In this document: in pieces, positions 10,924 through 23,625 of the stretch | How positions within the stretch are numbered: position 1 is the stretch's first letter | Layout: every line of letters begins with the position of its first letter | Notes under the pieces: generated by a model | Database searches by the model: none | What the model was told of the DNA's origin: nothing | What the model saw: the letters and a program-made list of their open reading frames with translations, nothing else | Program-made: the position numbers and the translations under genes | NCBI GenBank assembly: GCA_008973525.1 | Contig: WACJ01000124.1 | Span: 1,178,001 to 1,242,000 of the forward strand | Direction of reading: 5' to 3' | From: Stenopsyche tienmushanensis | Taxonomy: Eukaryota; Arthropoda; Insecta; Trichoptera; Stenopsychidae | DNA length: 64,000 nt

Positions 10924-11089
10924 ATGGTTCTGTTATTAAAGTTTTTTTTACATATTTATATAAACCATCTTTGATATTTTTTGAAATGCAAACCCTAATT
11001 TTGTTTGAACTTCAAAACTTGTATAATTTAAAACGAATTGGTATTACACGACATTTTTGCATATAATCGTGTTATACGAGGCCCGAGTG

Positions 11090-14000
11090 CATATTGTTAA
11101 ATATGAGTATTGATAAATGAGGAGCTTAAGATTTCGTTGATTTTGTAATATAAATATTCGGAAAGGAGAAAAACCTCACACATGAGAAAAAAATTAAGTC
11201 TTATCACAGAAGCAATTTAAGCTCAGTCTTATACGGCTGGCTGAGAAACTAACGTTTCGGTTTTATACAGTCTTGATTCGGTAAGGTTTTCTAATTTTCA
11301 CCATTTATCCTACTTACATACTAAGTATAGAGATAGCCAAAATAGAACAGTGCTATAAGTGGATGTGGTAATTTGTTGAATAGTTTAGAAACAAAGCAGT
11401 GGAAATTATGATAGCTTTAACTATGGTCAACGAACACACTACGTTATGGTTTGAGTGGAAAGCTTTCGTTTCACTTACAGTAGCTTTTAGCTCGGCTTTC
11501 TAATCGTCTTTTAATGATCGACAAAATATATTTCATTACACGTGTGTATGTAATCGAAAAATAATTCGAGGCTTTCATTCTCTACGTTTTGATTTATGAG
11601 AGAACGGCTCAAATGTAATGTAATGCAAAAGCTCCGGGATCATTTCGCTAGGTCAAATTTGGAAAGCGGGACGTTACAAAGCTGAAAAATTATGTTTTAA
11701 ATAGCAATTTTGTGAGTTTATACAATAAGTTTTAGTATGAAAGTGCTCTTTGTCTTTATACCCGTACTCAAATCGCGGATTAAAACTAAAACAATATAAA
11801 ACTTTGCACAAAGTTTTATGATTGAATCATAAAATTTAATCAAATATAAATCGGTCTTTTAAAAGGAACAAGTGTATAAAAAGTATGGAATGAAATAATA
11901 AATACAGCCATAAATTATTGCGGAACGTTTGCCATGGGATGGTCGATGTCAGTTCGCAATGTGGGAGTGTGGGTAGGTGGAGAAGGGTAAGTTGTGGTTT
12001 TATGTTCCGATAACTTGCTGTACTTACCAGCAATGCCCGGCTTATCAGCAAATTGCCAATTTTATTATGACCAATCAAAAGAACAAAGTTAGAAATAGAG
12101 TGGAAAAACAAGAGCGTAAGGGGAAACTTTATTTCAACTTCAAAAGCTCCAGTAGATATGAATCGCTTTCATTGTAGTAGTATTCGTATATTTTGCGTCA
12201 GGCAAATTGCAAAAGTAGTCTTCGCCTAATAATCGAATTGCGAGCATTTGATTCTTTGGTACATTAATTTTTTTGTTATTCGAAAACGACCAACGAAATA
12301 AAACACCCCGGGTGTTTCTCATTGTTGTGCGATGAGAAAGAAATTAATGAGCACTCAGAAATACGAACATGTGAAAAATATGTAAAGCGATTTTTTCCGA
12401 CGCTAAAAATGCAACGATGTCAGAAAAATACATTTGTAATGTACTCGCGTTTACAATAAAACTGCACTAGAACATGCAGTATGGATGCTTTCCAAAGTAT
12501 GCAGCGTTGTTTGCGAAAATCTTCAAAAGATGCATTTCTCTTTTTTATTATCTAAATCCTGTGGGCTTTTGTCAGGTTTTCACATGAATTAGATATAACA
12601 AACTCTGAAATGGATGCACTTGCGAGTATATCATTTTATTATTATATTTCTCATACTTCGCGCAAAATTATCTCTAAATTATAATTGGCAAATGACTAAT
12701 TTAGATATATTATAAAATATAAAACATTATAATTAATATCATAATATATGTATAAAATGTTGAATGAATGGACTTCCTATTGTAATTGATGACCAAGTTT
12801 GGTTATTAAGTTATAATAGTTTAACGTAATTTAGCCCCTAGCATTTGTGTCTTTGTTGGAAGCATATCAATGCAGGTTAGCCATCAGAACAAGTTGTTGC
12901 TGTTGTGATTAATATTGTTAAAACTTTGAATGAATTTCTCTAAGCACTTGCCTGAAAAATAGTGATTATTTTAAAAAAAGTTTTTTTTTATACGATTATG
13001 AGACGCACACAACAAAACGAACACAATACTAAAAAAAAAATTTTTAGAAACACAACTCTAAGCAGCTATAGTCATTATTACAAAATATGAAATTATTTTT
13101 CTTAAAAATGTTGCAAATATTCAGGAAACTAAAGGATTAATATACTAAAATTCTCATAACATACAATACAAATATGCTTTAAATACATATAATTATAGAC
13201 GATTGTATTTGCTTTTACACGCTAAAAAGCTATAAAATATACATTTTAAGATAAGATTTCATAAATTAATGTCATTTTATAAATACAAAAATGGATAGGA
13301 GGTAATAGTTCGATTAAAATACGACAAAACTTTTGAAGCAATCGTATACGCTGAACATGTCTGTATGTATGGTTTAAAAGGCTGTTTGTTGCTAGTCGAG
13401 TAGCGGTGATAACCCGGATATCCTCCATTTGGCAAAAGAAGATAGAACATATCGTTTCGTCTATCTAAGATAGTTGGGCAAGAAAAGAAAGCAATTTGTA
13501 TAGCGCTTTGGCTGAATTAAGCGCAAATAAATAACGTCATCGTTGTAGGACGAGAAAATAATGTCGTCAGGGTAGATATCTTGATTGGACCAAGAGAATG
13601 AGATTGTTCTGAATTGCGTGCCGTGGACTATGAAAGACTACTGCGCCACCAAAACCAATCTTATATAATGGCATCTAATATGTTTTTGCGGTGGACTATG
13701 TGTTAAGAGGCTTTGCAGTATTTAAGCGATACAGTTTGTATGTAAATAAAAATATCGCGTTCCAAAATTCGGATTGCTTCTGCTCCCGTAACGCAACATT
13801 ATTGCGAAACTTAAAAGGATTAATATATTATCGTCTTTGCATAGTTGAATAAAATTTTATTGGTTTTGGCGCACAATCCCAAAGAGCTTCAAACATTCGG
13901 ACTGAAGAGATTTACTGATAAAATCTACATTAAAACTTGTTTCTGAGCGAGACCTTAATATTTTTGTAAATCGGATCGTATAGCTGCCATCGGACCCTCC

Positions 14001-14180
14001 AACCACAAAGCGTCTTTTGTTTGTTTCGTTAAATATTATATACAAAAACGAAGCTGAGACAGGAGACTTAAACATTTGGTGTGCGAGCAAAATAGTATTT
14101 AAACGATGCATATGTAGAAATCGATTAAATTAAATTTATGTCTTCAAGTCAAGTGTCAGTTAAAGAATCAATTCCTTATA
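11090..14180. other. AT-rich intergenic
   Basis: No element or gene is recognised in about 3 kb. Overlapping short frames on both strands at 11836-12322 lack domain signatures. The minus frame 12322-12140 has a real ATG and a polar peptide but no splice or homology support. Confidence 0.4.
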
Positions 14181-14860
14181 CACTCAAAACTTTTTTTGTG
14201 CGACTTTTTTGTGTGTGATTTCGAAGTTATGCGGTTTTTTTAAAAGCATTTTTTTTAAATTTCATAAAGAGTACCTATCGATATATTTTGGATAAAATAG
14301 GAAATAAATCATCAGCACTAACCGAAATTTGGGAAAAATAATAATTTGGGACTGTGTAAATCATATTGCATCTGCTATCGCTGAATTACGAGTGCGTCCT
14401 TTATTCTGATTTAAAAAAAAAAATTGATTTTGTTTATTTGCATTTGCAGTTTCAACTTTTAAAAACACATTCTCCAAAGGAATTTCCAAAATTTAAACTA
14501 CTTACGGAGTTATAGCTATTTTAGTGACGCGGCAACTTGGCTGGTCCTAGCATAATGAAATCTTTTAACGAAAATCACAACGAAAATTATCATACAGCGA
14601 TGATAGTTTGTAATAAAAACAATTATTATTTCTCCAGTGGATGTCTGGAATTTGAAATACCAGATATCAGACATCCTTAAAATTTTACCAATGATGCAAG
14701 ACGTCCTTTAAATCTTACCAAAAATGTTATTTTTTAATTGCCTTATTGTTTTCCTGTTTTTTGTTTTATTAACTTTTTTTATGCGATTTTGGATGTTTGG
14801 TTTCAAATTTTGTGCGATTTTCCGCGGAACGTATCTACCGCACAATAAAAGGTTTAAGTG
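14181..14860. mobile_element. Non-autonomous DNA transposon (MITE), about 680 bp
   Basis: The left end is CACTCAAAACTTTTTTTGTG and the inverted right end is CACTTAAACCTTTTATTGTG. The match continues to GTGCG, with three differences in the first 20 bp. Both sides are flanked by TATA, so the target duplication is either TA (Tc1/mariner-like) or the 4-bp TATA. The interior is AT-rich and non-coding, with a 9-bp stem GGATGTCTG/CAGACATCC near 14640-14677. I cannot decide the superfamily. Confidence 0.7.
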
Positions 14861-17194
14861 TATAGTTTTCTGCTCAAATTTATCGATTTATTAAAGTTAT
14901 ACGTAAACTGATCTTAAGATGGATCAAAATCTGGTTAAAAGAGGTAGATAGAGGTGACTCCTCCATTAATATTAAAAAACGAAAAAAACTTTTTAGCTCA
15001 GAAGAAAAGTTGATTTTATGCATTGTCTTTTTTCCATTTGTTAGGAGATTGTAGAATATTAAACTATGTTTGTGTAATATATAATAAAATAGACAAGCTA
15101 ACAATCTAGTGGTTGCTTCATGCTACGTATAGACACATACATGGTAGAGGCAGCGCGGCGCATGCGCGTAGGGTGTCTATAATGCATGCAATGGATATAG
15201 AGAGACGACAAACGATTCTCTCTCTCTTTCCGACCAATACTGGATGTATAGAAATTTCACTTTACAAACTTGTCTATGTGTCTACTCCTAATCAATCCAA
15301 TATTTGGAGTAAGAAAATGTTGATAAAAACTGTGTGATTACAACTATTGGAAGGCTATGCAGAACGCGCTCTCAACAGTGCGTCCAATGAAGGCACTCAC
15401 TTAAACAGTTAAACTGTTAATCATTATTTTTTAGTAGCCATTTTAGACCTCGTTATATCTAGCATGCCACGTTGAATGTACATATAAAATATAATAAATA
15501 TCAGATATTAAAATTAATTTATATAGAAGTTTATGTTCCTGTAATATATTTTTTGTTATTAGATAGTATTATTAATGCCGTTTATTAATAATTATTTTAG
15601 GTAAGGGTTTTTTAAGGCTTTGTATGTCACTATTATTTAATTGTCTAGTGAATCCACAAAGGAAATCTGACCTTTGTTGGGGGTTGTAAGTTCCTTTAAT
15701 GATCTTGTTTATGTAGTAAAATGGGTTTGGTCTATCACACAATACATTTTCCTTTAGTAAATAAAATGTATACGTACATAATGAAATCATGATTGAAATT
15801 GGGTTAGCAAGTAAGTTTTATTTTTTTGGATTTTATTATTGGTTTATCCGTGAAGATATTTCTTCGGCGGAGCGTGGTTGTCAGACAAAGTCAAACTAAC
15901 ATTTTTTAAAAAGAAACTTAAAGTAACGTTTCGAGGCAAATCGTATCAGCTCCGGAGAGATGAAAAGTTTCATTTTAAGAGATAGAGCCACGGTGGCGGG
16001 ATAAAAAATAATTTTATAGAAAATTCTTCGAAGATCATTACCTCCTTATATCGATGGCGCTCGGGCATATTTAGTCCCTTCGCTCCCTCTCCACCGTAAT
16101 CTGGATAAAAGAACAAAGTAAAAAGTTTCCTGTCGTAGCGCATAACCGTAGATGTTATTGTAGAGGCCCGGTAGGCGCTTCGGCGTAGCCAGATCTAAAA
16201 TGAAATCTCTTACTTGAACGTAGCGAATGGTTATTGGTATATGTAGGACGTTTATTGAGGCCGTAGCCATTTTTCCTAATGGCGTCTTCTTTCACCGTGC
16301 CATCAGCCTAATGTCGTTGTATCGCATCGATTCTCTTGTAATAAAAACCCTTCAGCCTTATAAATACGAATTAACCGAAAGACTGGGAACGCCCAGCTTC
16401 CAAATCTTCCGGCAATCTCGCAAATTAAATGCTTTTATATGTCTTATAGAAAGGACTGCGTGCTCGTAATAAAATCTACATAAATTGGTAGACAACGAAT
16501 GACCAGAGTTTTGGTCGTATTGTACGAGAGCCTTATACGGAAAACCGATTTAATCTTTTCCACATTGCGGTCGTAATTTTATCCCAAATAAGGAAGAGAA
16601 GAATGAAAAAATATTATTATTTCCTTCTGTTTCGGGCATATTGCTTGGAACCTATAAAGACGTTTATTATATAAGAACGAATAACATTTTGACAGTTGTT
16701 ATTATTTTTCGAGGCCATCGTCCTTTTTTGATTTATTTTCTCAGAAATCATCTAAACGTTATTTTACTTTATATACCTGCTCCAAGGAAAAATAATTCCG
16801 TTTTGTTTGTTATTCAAATCTTTTGTCTTGGGATCTTGAAGAATACATTTGTACGAACATATTTTGATTTGATTTTCGAAATATAATATAATATTTGAAA
16901 TTATTTTTAGATGCGATGTATTTTTAACAATCAATATTACATATGTAAACAATACAATATTAATAATCATATTTGTTTTTGCAATTTTGCCGCGAAACCC
17001 CCCGACATTGTGGTTAGAGCACGTCACGTAGTTCCCGTAATCAATGCATCAAATTAAACGATGTTTATTTCCACACACAATAATATATGAGCCTTTTAAT
17101 GAATTGAAATTAAAACAATTAACTATAGAATAGGTGACCAATTTAAGCATGATGACCATTTTATTAAAAGGGAACAATAGGGTAGTTTTTATTT
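14861..17194. other. Intergenic, no gene assigned
   Basis: Locally GC-richer around 15130-15200 (a GCGGCGCATGCGCG patch) and 16020-16420, where several frames stay open on both strands. None shows a recognisable domain. The frames at 16046-16469 overlap antisense and are treated as chance. Confidence 0.35.
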
Positions 17195-18196
17195 TTCGAT
17201 TTTTATATACTTTGGATGGTAATCCCGTCAAATCATTTTCTGCCCTAAAAAAATGGATACGTGTTATTTAATTTAAGAAAAAAGGTTTTAGAGGTCGCTA
17301 CCATAGATCAAAGCTTAAAAAAAACGTTGTAAAAAAACTCCACTATAAATCCGGCTTATTGATTCTGGTAGGTTTATTAGTCTATTTTGAAGTAGAATAA
17401 CAAGCAGAAAGACTCACTACTTCACTACAGTCAACCCTCCTCCCCTTCCCCCCTTCTTAATTCTTTCCTGCGGGTACGTATTGAGATTGAACCCTGCCCT
17501 GCTCCTCACTTCAAATTCAGTCATTAGCGAGAGCACGCCCTTTTTTGTTTCGTAGCATTCATAAGCAGTGCCGGGAGTTTATTAATTAAAAATAAAATCA
17601 ATATTTGGCTTGTCGACCAATCAACACCAAATCTGCACCAGTCAAAGTTACCTTATATTGGTAAGGTATTACATTTATGTTTTAACACTACAGCTGTAAA
17701 TATCGGTTTACGAAATGGAGCTTTTGTTCATCTGGAGCAGAAAACGGAAAAATATATTCTTTGTCTAGCTTGTCGCCATCATATAATGGTAATTATATTA
17801 GAAGCTGTAGTGAGTCAATCGTTCGGTCCATCTAGTGCTCCTGATATCCAATTGTTTAAAAGATTTAGAAAAACTGGAACAAAATTGATCAAAGTCATTG
17901 TAAAACATCCTCAAAAAATATAAAAAATGTTGCTGCAAACAAGATTTATTTTACTCTAAAATAACTTCAAATATATCAACCTCGAGATGACTATTAATAA
18001 CTGTTGAATCTTTCCATCATTTACTTGGGAGGAATTTCTGAAAAAATAGTTTCATTTAGGAGATCTGTCGGTCTTCACCGTGCTAAATAGTTGGCTAAAG
18101 ATATGTATTGCTTGAAGATTTTCCTATTTAAACATCAGTATAAACTCTTGAAAGAGAAGAGTAAGCATTGAAATAATAAATGTATTTTCACAGTCA
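17195..18196 (+). mobile_element. Family A transposase-like repeat, copy 2 (opposite orientation)
   Basis: The only copy coding on the plus strand. Readable protein runs about 17600-17920 (NIWLVDQSTPNLHQSKLP, CFNTTAVNIGLRNGAF, CLACRHHIMVIILEAVV, DIQLFKRFRK), nearly the same as copy 4. A frameshift or loss follows, then traces of the downstream block (HLGD.SVGLHRA near 18053-18090). A polypyrimidine patch (CCTCCTCCCCTTCCCCCC) lies at 17436-17453. The copy stops abruptly at 18196 after CACAGTCA, where the others continue GTAATATATATAAAATACTG. A Helitron-like end begins there. Confidence 0.65.
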
Positions 18197-18466
18197 TCTA
18201 TATATATATGTAAATCAATGTGTGTCCGATCCAAATTTGCTAAGGTAAATAAAGCCTTTTGTCAACTATGTTGAGAGGCCATAATGCCATCAATCAAATG
18301 TCTGTCCGAAGTCCGATGTCTGTCCTATTCGCTTTGCTAGGGTAAACAAAGCCTTTAGTCAACTATGTCGAGAGGCGGTAATGGCATGCCCGGTTATGCT
18401 AAGGTGAAGTAATGCCATGCGTGGTGGGGGGCTCACGGGGCGGGGCTTAGCCGTGGGGTACGGTAA
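18197..18466 (+). mobile_element. Non-autonomous Helitron-like fragment
   Basis: Starts A|TCTATATATATATGTAAATC, a typical insect Helitron 5' end, exactly where family A copy 2 is interrupted. Inside, a block of about 51 bp beginning GCTAAGGTAAATAAAGCC at 18239 is repeated at 18336 with few changes. Near 18434-18454 a CACGG/CCGTG stem in GC-rich sequence precedes GTACGGTAAGG, which could be a degenerate 3' end (GTAA instead of CTRR). The family A sequence does not clearly resume after it, so the 3' limit is uncertain. Confidence 0.5.
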
Positions 18467-18499
18467 GGAAGACAGTTGCTTTTCGAGGCAAGGGAGATA

Positions 18500-18541
18500 T
18501 CGAAAACATAATTGATAGGGGATTATCAATTATGTTTTCGA
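18500..18541. repeat. Perfect hairpin, 18-bp stem and 6-nt loop
   Basis: Arms CGAAAACATAATTGATA and TATCAATTATGTTTTCG (plus one outer T-A pair) flank the loop GGGGAT. No mismatches. Function unknown. It could be part of an inverted-repeat element, a Helitron-associated hairpin or a structured RNA. Confidence 0.85.
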
Positions 18542-21500
18542 GACTCGTTATATCTGCTTGTTTATGAGCTTTAAATCTTAGTATTATACATTTAGATCGA
18601 TATGCGTTTTATATTTAATTATCTAAATTGCTGTATTCATTATTTTGGCCTGTGGGTGTTCATAGCAATTTAGAATTTCTTTGAAGCACTAGGGTATCCT
18701 TGTTTATTATTTTGATTAAAGTTTAGGCGATGACACTCCATGTTGTCTCTAAGGACAGTCATAAAATGGTAACGTCACTATCCAGCGTGGATATAAAATT
18801 TAATCCAGTCCTTAAAATGACGGTATAAATCAGTTAGTAGACATGGATAGCAAAGTGGCTATTATTTAGTAGATTGGCCCTCTTAGAGCGATATATAGGA
18901 GCATGAAACTTAATTACAAATGTAATTAGTGTAGCAATCGGAGCTCTCCTACCGATTGTGGTTGCATCGGTCAACTTCCAATGGCCTTAAATTTATTAAA
19001 TTATGCGGTAATAAATGCGGTCATCGGGATTGCTTTCATGAAATGATCATAATTATGTTTTCTCATTTTGTTTTAAGCCGTGCGCGTCGTTTGGGTAAGT
19101 TTATAACGACGGCTAAAGCTTGAGGGTCGCTATAAATTTCTGATTCCTAAATCGAATCAAAGGGGTTGTGCTTGATGATATGTGCAACCGTTTTATGTTT
19201 TGCTGGGTTCAATAAGGTAAAGCGGTTGAGCATTAATTTAGAAGAAGAGATCTTAACCAAGAAATACGACCCTGGCGCGCCAGTTGATAAACGATTCGAT
19301 GGTGCTCGAATGGAATTAAAAAATGAATGTCTGCACAAAAAAATGTTGCTTGAGGGTAAATAACATACAAAAATAGCGATGGGATTGAGTCGGTGCAATA
19401 GATAGCGGCCATTGCTTGTAGATGGCTGGATGCAGGAGACAAGACTTGATATTTATCAGATCGTACCAAGCTAGGATGTAATGTCGCTCCAGTCCCTAAT
19501 AAAATAGTTGCCAGTATGCTCAGGTCGTAAAATACCATCCGCCCAACTCCAATTGGTTCAACTATATTTTTATGCGGCATTCTGCCCTCGTATTTTGCTT
19601 GTTTTCGCGAACAGCAGATTTGTTATATCACCGATAGCAGCTCTTTTCCAGCTATGAGATATCCACTGCCTGCGGAAACAACCGCTCCAGACATGTCATA
19701 TCTTCGGAGGAAATTTGTAAATTTATTTTGTGGACTACGCTTTATATGCAGTATATTAAAAAGGCTGGAAGGTTATTGAAAAATTGATAAAGCGCATTTT
19801 CGACATCTCAATATATCAATATAAGTTTTTTTTTCAATATGAAATCCATAAAATATCTGTACATTTTTCATGTATTAAAGTGTCATAAGGTAACTGTGTA
19901 CGTTAGTAATTATAAACTTATAAATATTAAGCAATATCAATTCAGTTATAATTTTTCATATTATCTTTGTTACATTAAAGAGAAGTTTCTTGTAATTCAT
20001 GAAAGAATATCTGCGAGACTTCTTTCTCTTTTCGCGAACCATGTTTATAACCAGCTTGAGTACAACGGAAATTAGATTTCGTATTATTTTAAATATGATT
20101 TATTTAATTTAAATATAATCACAATAAAAAATACTTAAGAAGAAATGTTAATTTTATTAAAAAAATCCCTAAGTATATATAGATTTCAAGCATCCATTTC
20201 AAGAAATTAAAAATGAGCACTTTATATAGGAAGTTTTATGAAAATAATTTATTTAAAAATCAGAATTGTGAGATGTTCCAAGACTCATTATAAATGTTTG
20301 GATTCAAATTATGATTATTTAATTATTGTCAAATTTGAGGTATTTATAATTTAGTTAATAGTTTTTTCAATACATTATCATAAAAATAATCCATTCTCAT
20401 CTTCTGCTTCTGTTTTTTTTTAATATCAGCCATATATGAAGATGTTGAGTGCACTTTGATAGTAAAGTGATTTGGCGTTGCCGACGAATACTCAAAATTC
20501 AAATATGAAATATAATATCAAATACGCAAAGCGAAATAATGCGAATTAATAATGAAATCAGTTTATCAAGAGTTAAAATTTGATGTTTTGTTTATGAGAT
20601 GTTTGGGTGTTGAAGAGCCAAAAAGCCAAGCAGGCCAAAAACTATCAAATCATTTAAATATAACCAACTAGTAACTAATCGAAAATCATCTCACATTCTG
20701 CATTTATGATGAAGGTTTTCAATCAAGTTTGCTTATGTAATAAATTATGAGTGTAGAAATTGGATCAAAGGTTTATCCATTTGTCAAGTGTTGTTTCTTG
20801 AGCTTGATAATGTCTCTGGTTTAATGTCTGTGGCTTTTAGCAATCTCTTTTATGGGACTATTGCCAACCATTTTGACATGGTTTTTCATGGTAAATATAT
20901 GTTTTTAAAAATGTCGTCGCAAGTCACACTCTGATTGATTGAGTTACTATTTTGATCGCTTAATAGCGAGACTACTTGCAGGTAAGGGGGCCGAAAGTAC
21001 TCAGTTAAGGGTTCGGCTGGAGACCACATTAAAGTTTGGTAATTTCATCATCAAGAGGCACTATATGTTCTTTCATGTTTGTGCCTAAGGGTTGGAGCCA
21101 TTGGAAAATTACTAAGTAGATGGTATGCCAAATTATTACACAATGATATTTAATAAAGCTGCTGTCTTTCCTTCGTGACAATCTTCCTTCATTTCGCAGG
21201 ACCTTCTTTATAATTAAGTGGTAAAGTTAAATAAACCATGTGAAATATCTTGACTAGATTTTACAACGAAGAGGACTAATGAGATGATTAACTTTACATT
21301 ACTTCAAATTAATCGTTTTAGTACATCAGAAGAAATACTCTAATTATACACCAGGATAAATACGACGAAATAGTTTGGTTATGAAATGAATAACTATTAT
21401 GCCTTTTGTGGTTCATATTTCATCTTGGTTTCATAATGTAAAATGAGGATTTCGTAAACACAAAAAATATATAAATCATTTAAGAAACTGATTTGTTTTA

Positions 21501-22435
21501 CAAAGTTTAAAATTAACTTTAGGTTAAATTATTAGAAGTCAAATATAATTTTAAAAATGAATAATATAATATATATGGTACGACATACAAAAGAATGAAG
21601 CAAGTGCATGACTGTTCAAAAGGAAAGCTTCAACCTTATTGAATACAGTCGTATTAAAGTATGGTCAGATAGGAATCTTGTAATATTCGAGTTTGCTCTC
21701 GTAAGATTTAATCTCAGAATTGCAAGTCGGGGCAAAAAGAAAACTCGAATAACATGCCCGACGGCATTTCGTATTATTTTGCTTCGTGTTTTGGAACGGT
21801 TTTCCAATCGAGTTTTCATAACATATTTATATTTGCAAGCAACGTTCTTAGAAATGCAAGATTTTAAAAATAGACAACATAGTATCATACGTCAAATCGA
21901 ATATTTTTCAGCATCAACTTGTGTATTACGTTTTTAAGGTATACAAATGCTGGAAGTTAATAAAAATACTAGCCGTGGGGCAGCAAACGGCAGTTTTGAC
22001 ATCGTTAAACAAAGCATGGATGTCGTTACAAGACTGCTTCTGCCATGAAAGAAGATCACGAGGGAGCCGTGTGTCGACAACAATACCACAGGCTTATCAG
22101 CAGCCTCTGCCTGCCACAATTCCCAACCTTATTCAGGGACTAGGCTCGATGGTTATGAAAGCACTAGCCTCCAGATAAACCCACGCAATTGAGTTCAACC
22201 AAAAAAATATTTGTTCTTACGTTTAGTTTGCTTCAAAGATGAAAGCAAAGAAACATCAAATATATCTCCTATCCAAATATATAATACGCTTAGCACTAAG
22301 CTTACTATTACTGGTCAATTTGACGATTTCCACACATTTGTACAACTTTTACATATTTAAACATTTTCACATCGCCAAAAAAAAATACATATTAATAATA
22401 CTTAAGGGCCACTAGTAAAATTTGAAACTCTATAT
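18542..22435. other. Intergenic, several unassigned open stretches
   Basis: No gene is named. At 19147-19580 overlapping frames are open on both strands in moderately GC-richer DNA. At 21608-21937 and 21921-22178 plus-strand frames overlap antisense ones. The segment 21970-22180 is clearly GC-richer than its flanks. No domain or convincing exon border was found in any of them. Confidence 0.35.
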
Positions 22436-23625
22436 TAATGACTAACTTGTATTTAGTAATATAAAACATTTACATGTAAAATTAATGTTTAGATTACAAA
22501 TAAGGATATCATTTAAAAAAATTATATACATTCAGGATACAAGCATTGATTTTTTTGTACCAAGATATTTCTTTCTGTAATATTTTACCAACAAAAATGA
22601 TTTTCATCAATTTATTATATTCCTCCATTAAAGCAACACCACACTCAGCAATATCATTCATTATCCTACATAGAATGGAAGATTTTCTTTGCAGCTTCAA
22701 AATCAAAGTCATTTTTTTAAGGCCACAATCCTTATTCAAAAACTGTGATGAGATATTTAGAAAAATCTTAAAAAGTTGCTAATCACAATATCTTCTATGC
22801 TTTTTTCGGTGACATGTTCGACTTCATATCTTCTACATCTTCGATAATCCTTTATATCTTTGATTCTTAGTGCATCTACCATATTTTTCTTATCTTGAAC
22901 TAAAAGTTCGTCGTTAAAAATGCAAATGATACCAACTCTTCGGAGAGTACCATAAATGGTCCAGTATTTTTTCATGGCGACTTTGGCCATTTTTTGGTTT
23001 ATACATTTAAATAATGCAAGGTCTTTTAATTATTGTAAGTCATTTCTCGGTGCTGAATATCCAACATAAACTTGAAACCAGTATTTTATATATATTATGA
23101 CTGTGAAAATACATATATCTTTCAATCAAGCAATATATAGTTTTAATCATCCATTTAGTACGGTGAAGACCAACAGACCTCCTAAATGAAACTTTTTTCA
23201 GAAATTCCTCCCAATTAAACGATGGAAAGATTCAGTAGTCATCTCGAGGTTGATATATTTGAAGTTGTTTTAGAGTAAAATAAATCCTGTCTGCAGCAAT
23301 ATTTTCAATAATTTTTGAAGATATGGTATCATAAACTAATATTTTATAATCGCTTTGATCAATTTTGTTCCAGTTCTTCTTAAATCATTTAAAAACTTCG
23401 ATATGAGGAGCACTAGATTGACCGAGTGATTGACTCACTACAACTTCTAACATAATTTCCATTATATGATGGCGAAAAGCTAAACAAAGCATATCTTTTT
23501 CCCATTTTCTGCTCCTTTTTAAATTTAGAACCTTAAAAAAAATTAAAACGTATTCATTTTAAGAGCAGAAAGTTATATGACGAGGTGACCAACCAATTTT
23601 TTAATAATATTTTTATGTAAGTGTC
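22436..23625 (-). mobile_element. Family A transposase-like repeat, copy 3
   Basis: Shares the left border ACTAACTTGTATTTAGTAAT with copies 1 and 4. The minus frame 22990-22757 (MAKVAMKKYWTIYGTL, MVDALRIKD) corresponds to the first part of the C-terminal domain of copy 4. The rest is frameshifted (22739-22509). Upstream on the minus strand, traces of the RHHIMEIM block remain near 23450-23490. The sequence then jumps at about 23520 to the distal non-coding block, so the segment coding DQSTPNLHQ in copies 2 and 4 is missing. Dead copy. Confidence 0.6.

Larger units (their letters stand above)
9960..11089 (+). mobile_element. Tigger/pogo element with inverted ends, deleted transposase
   Basis: The left end is CACATGGACCTCGTATAACA and the inverted right end reads CACTCGGGCCTCGTATAACA, a clear terminal inverted repeat of more than 20 bp. 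TA precedes the left end. The right flank is CA, possibly a mutated TA. Inside is a C-terminal Tigger transposase remnant on the plus strand. Only about 120 bp separates the left end from the D-N-xx-PGH region, so the N-terminal DNA-binding half and the first catalytic Asp are gone. The left subterminal region carries five repeats of the type ATAACACG. Confidence 0.85.

Noticed and set aside
11836..12322. Overlapping frames on both strands
   Set aside because: No domain, no splice context, antisense overlap in unremarkable DNA.
16046..16469. Antisense pair of frames (74 and 80 codons)
   Set aside because: Mutually overlapping, no recognisable motif. Treated as chance in a GC-richer patch.
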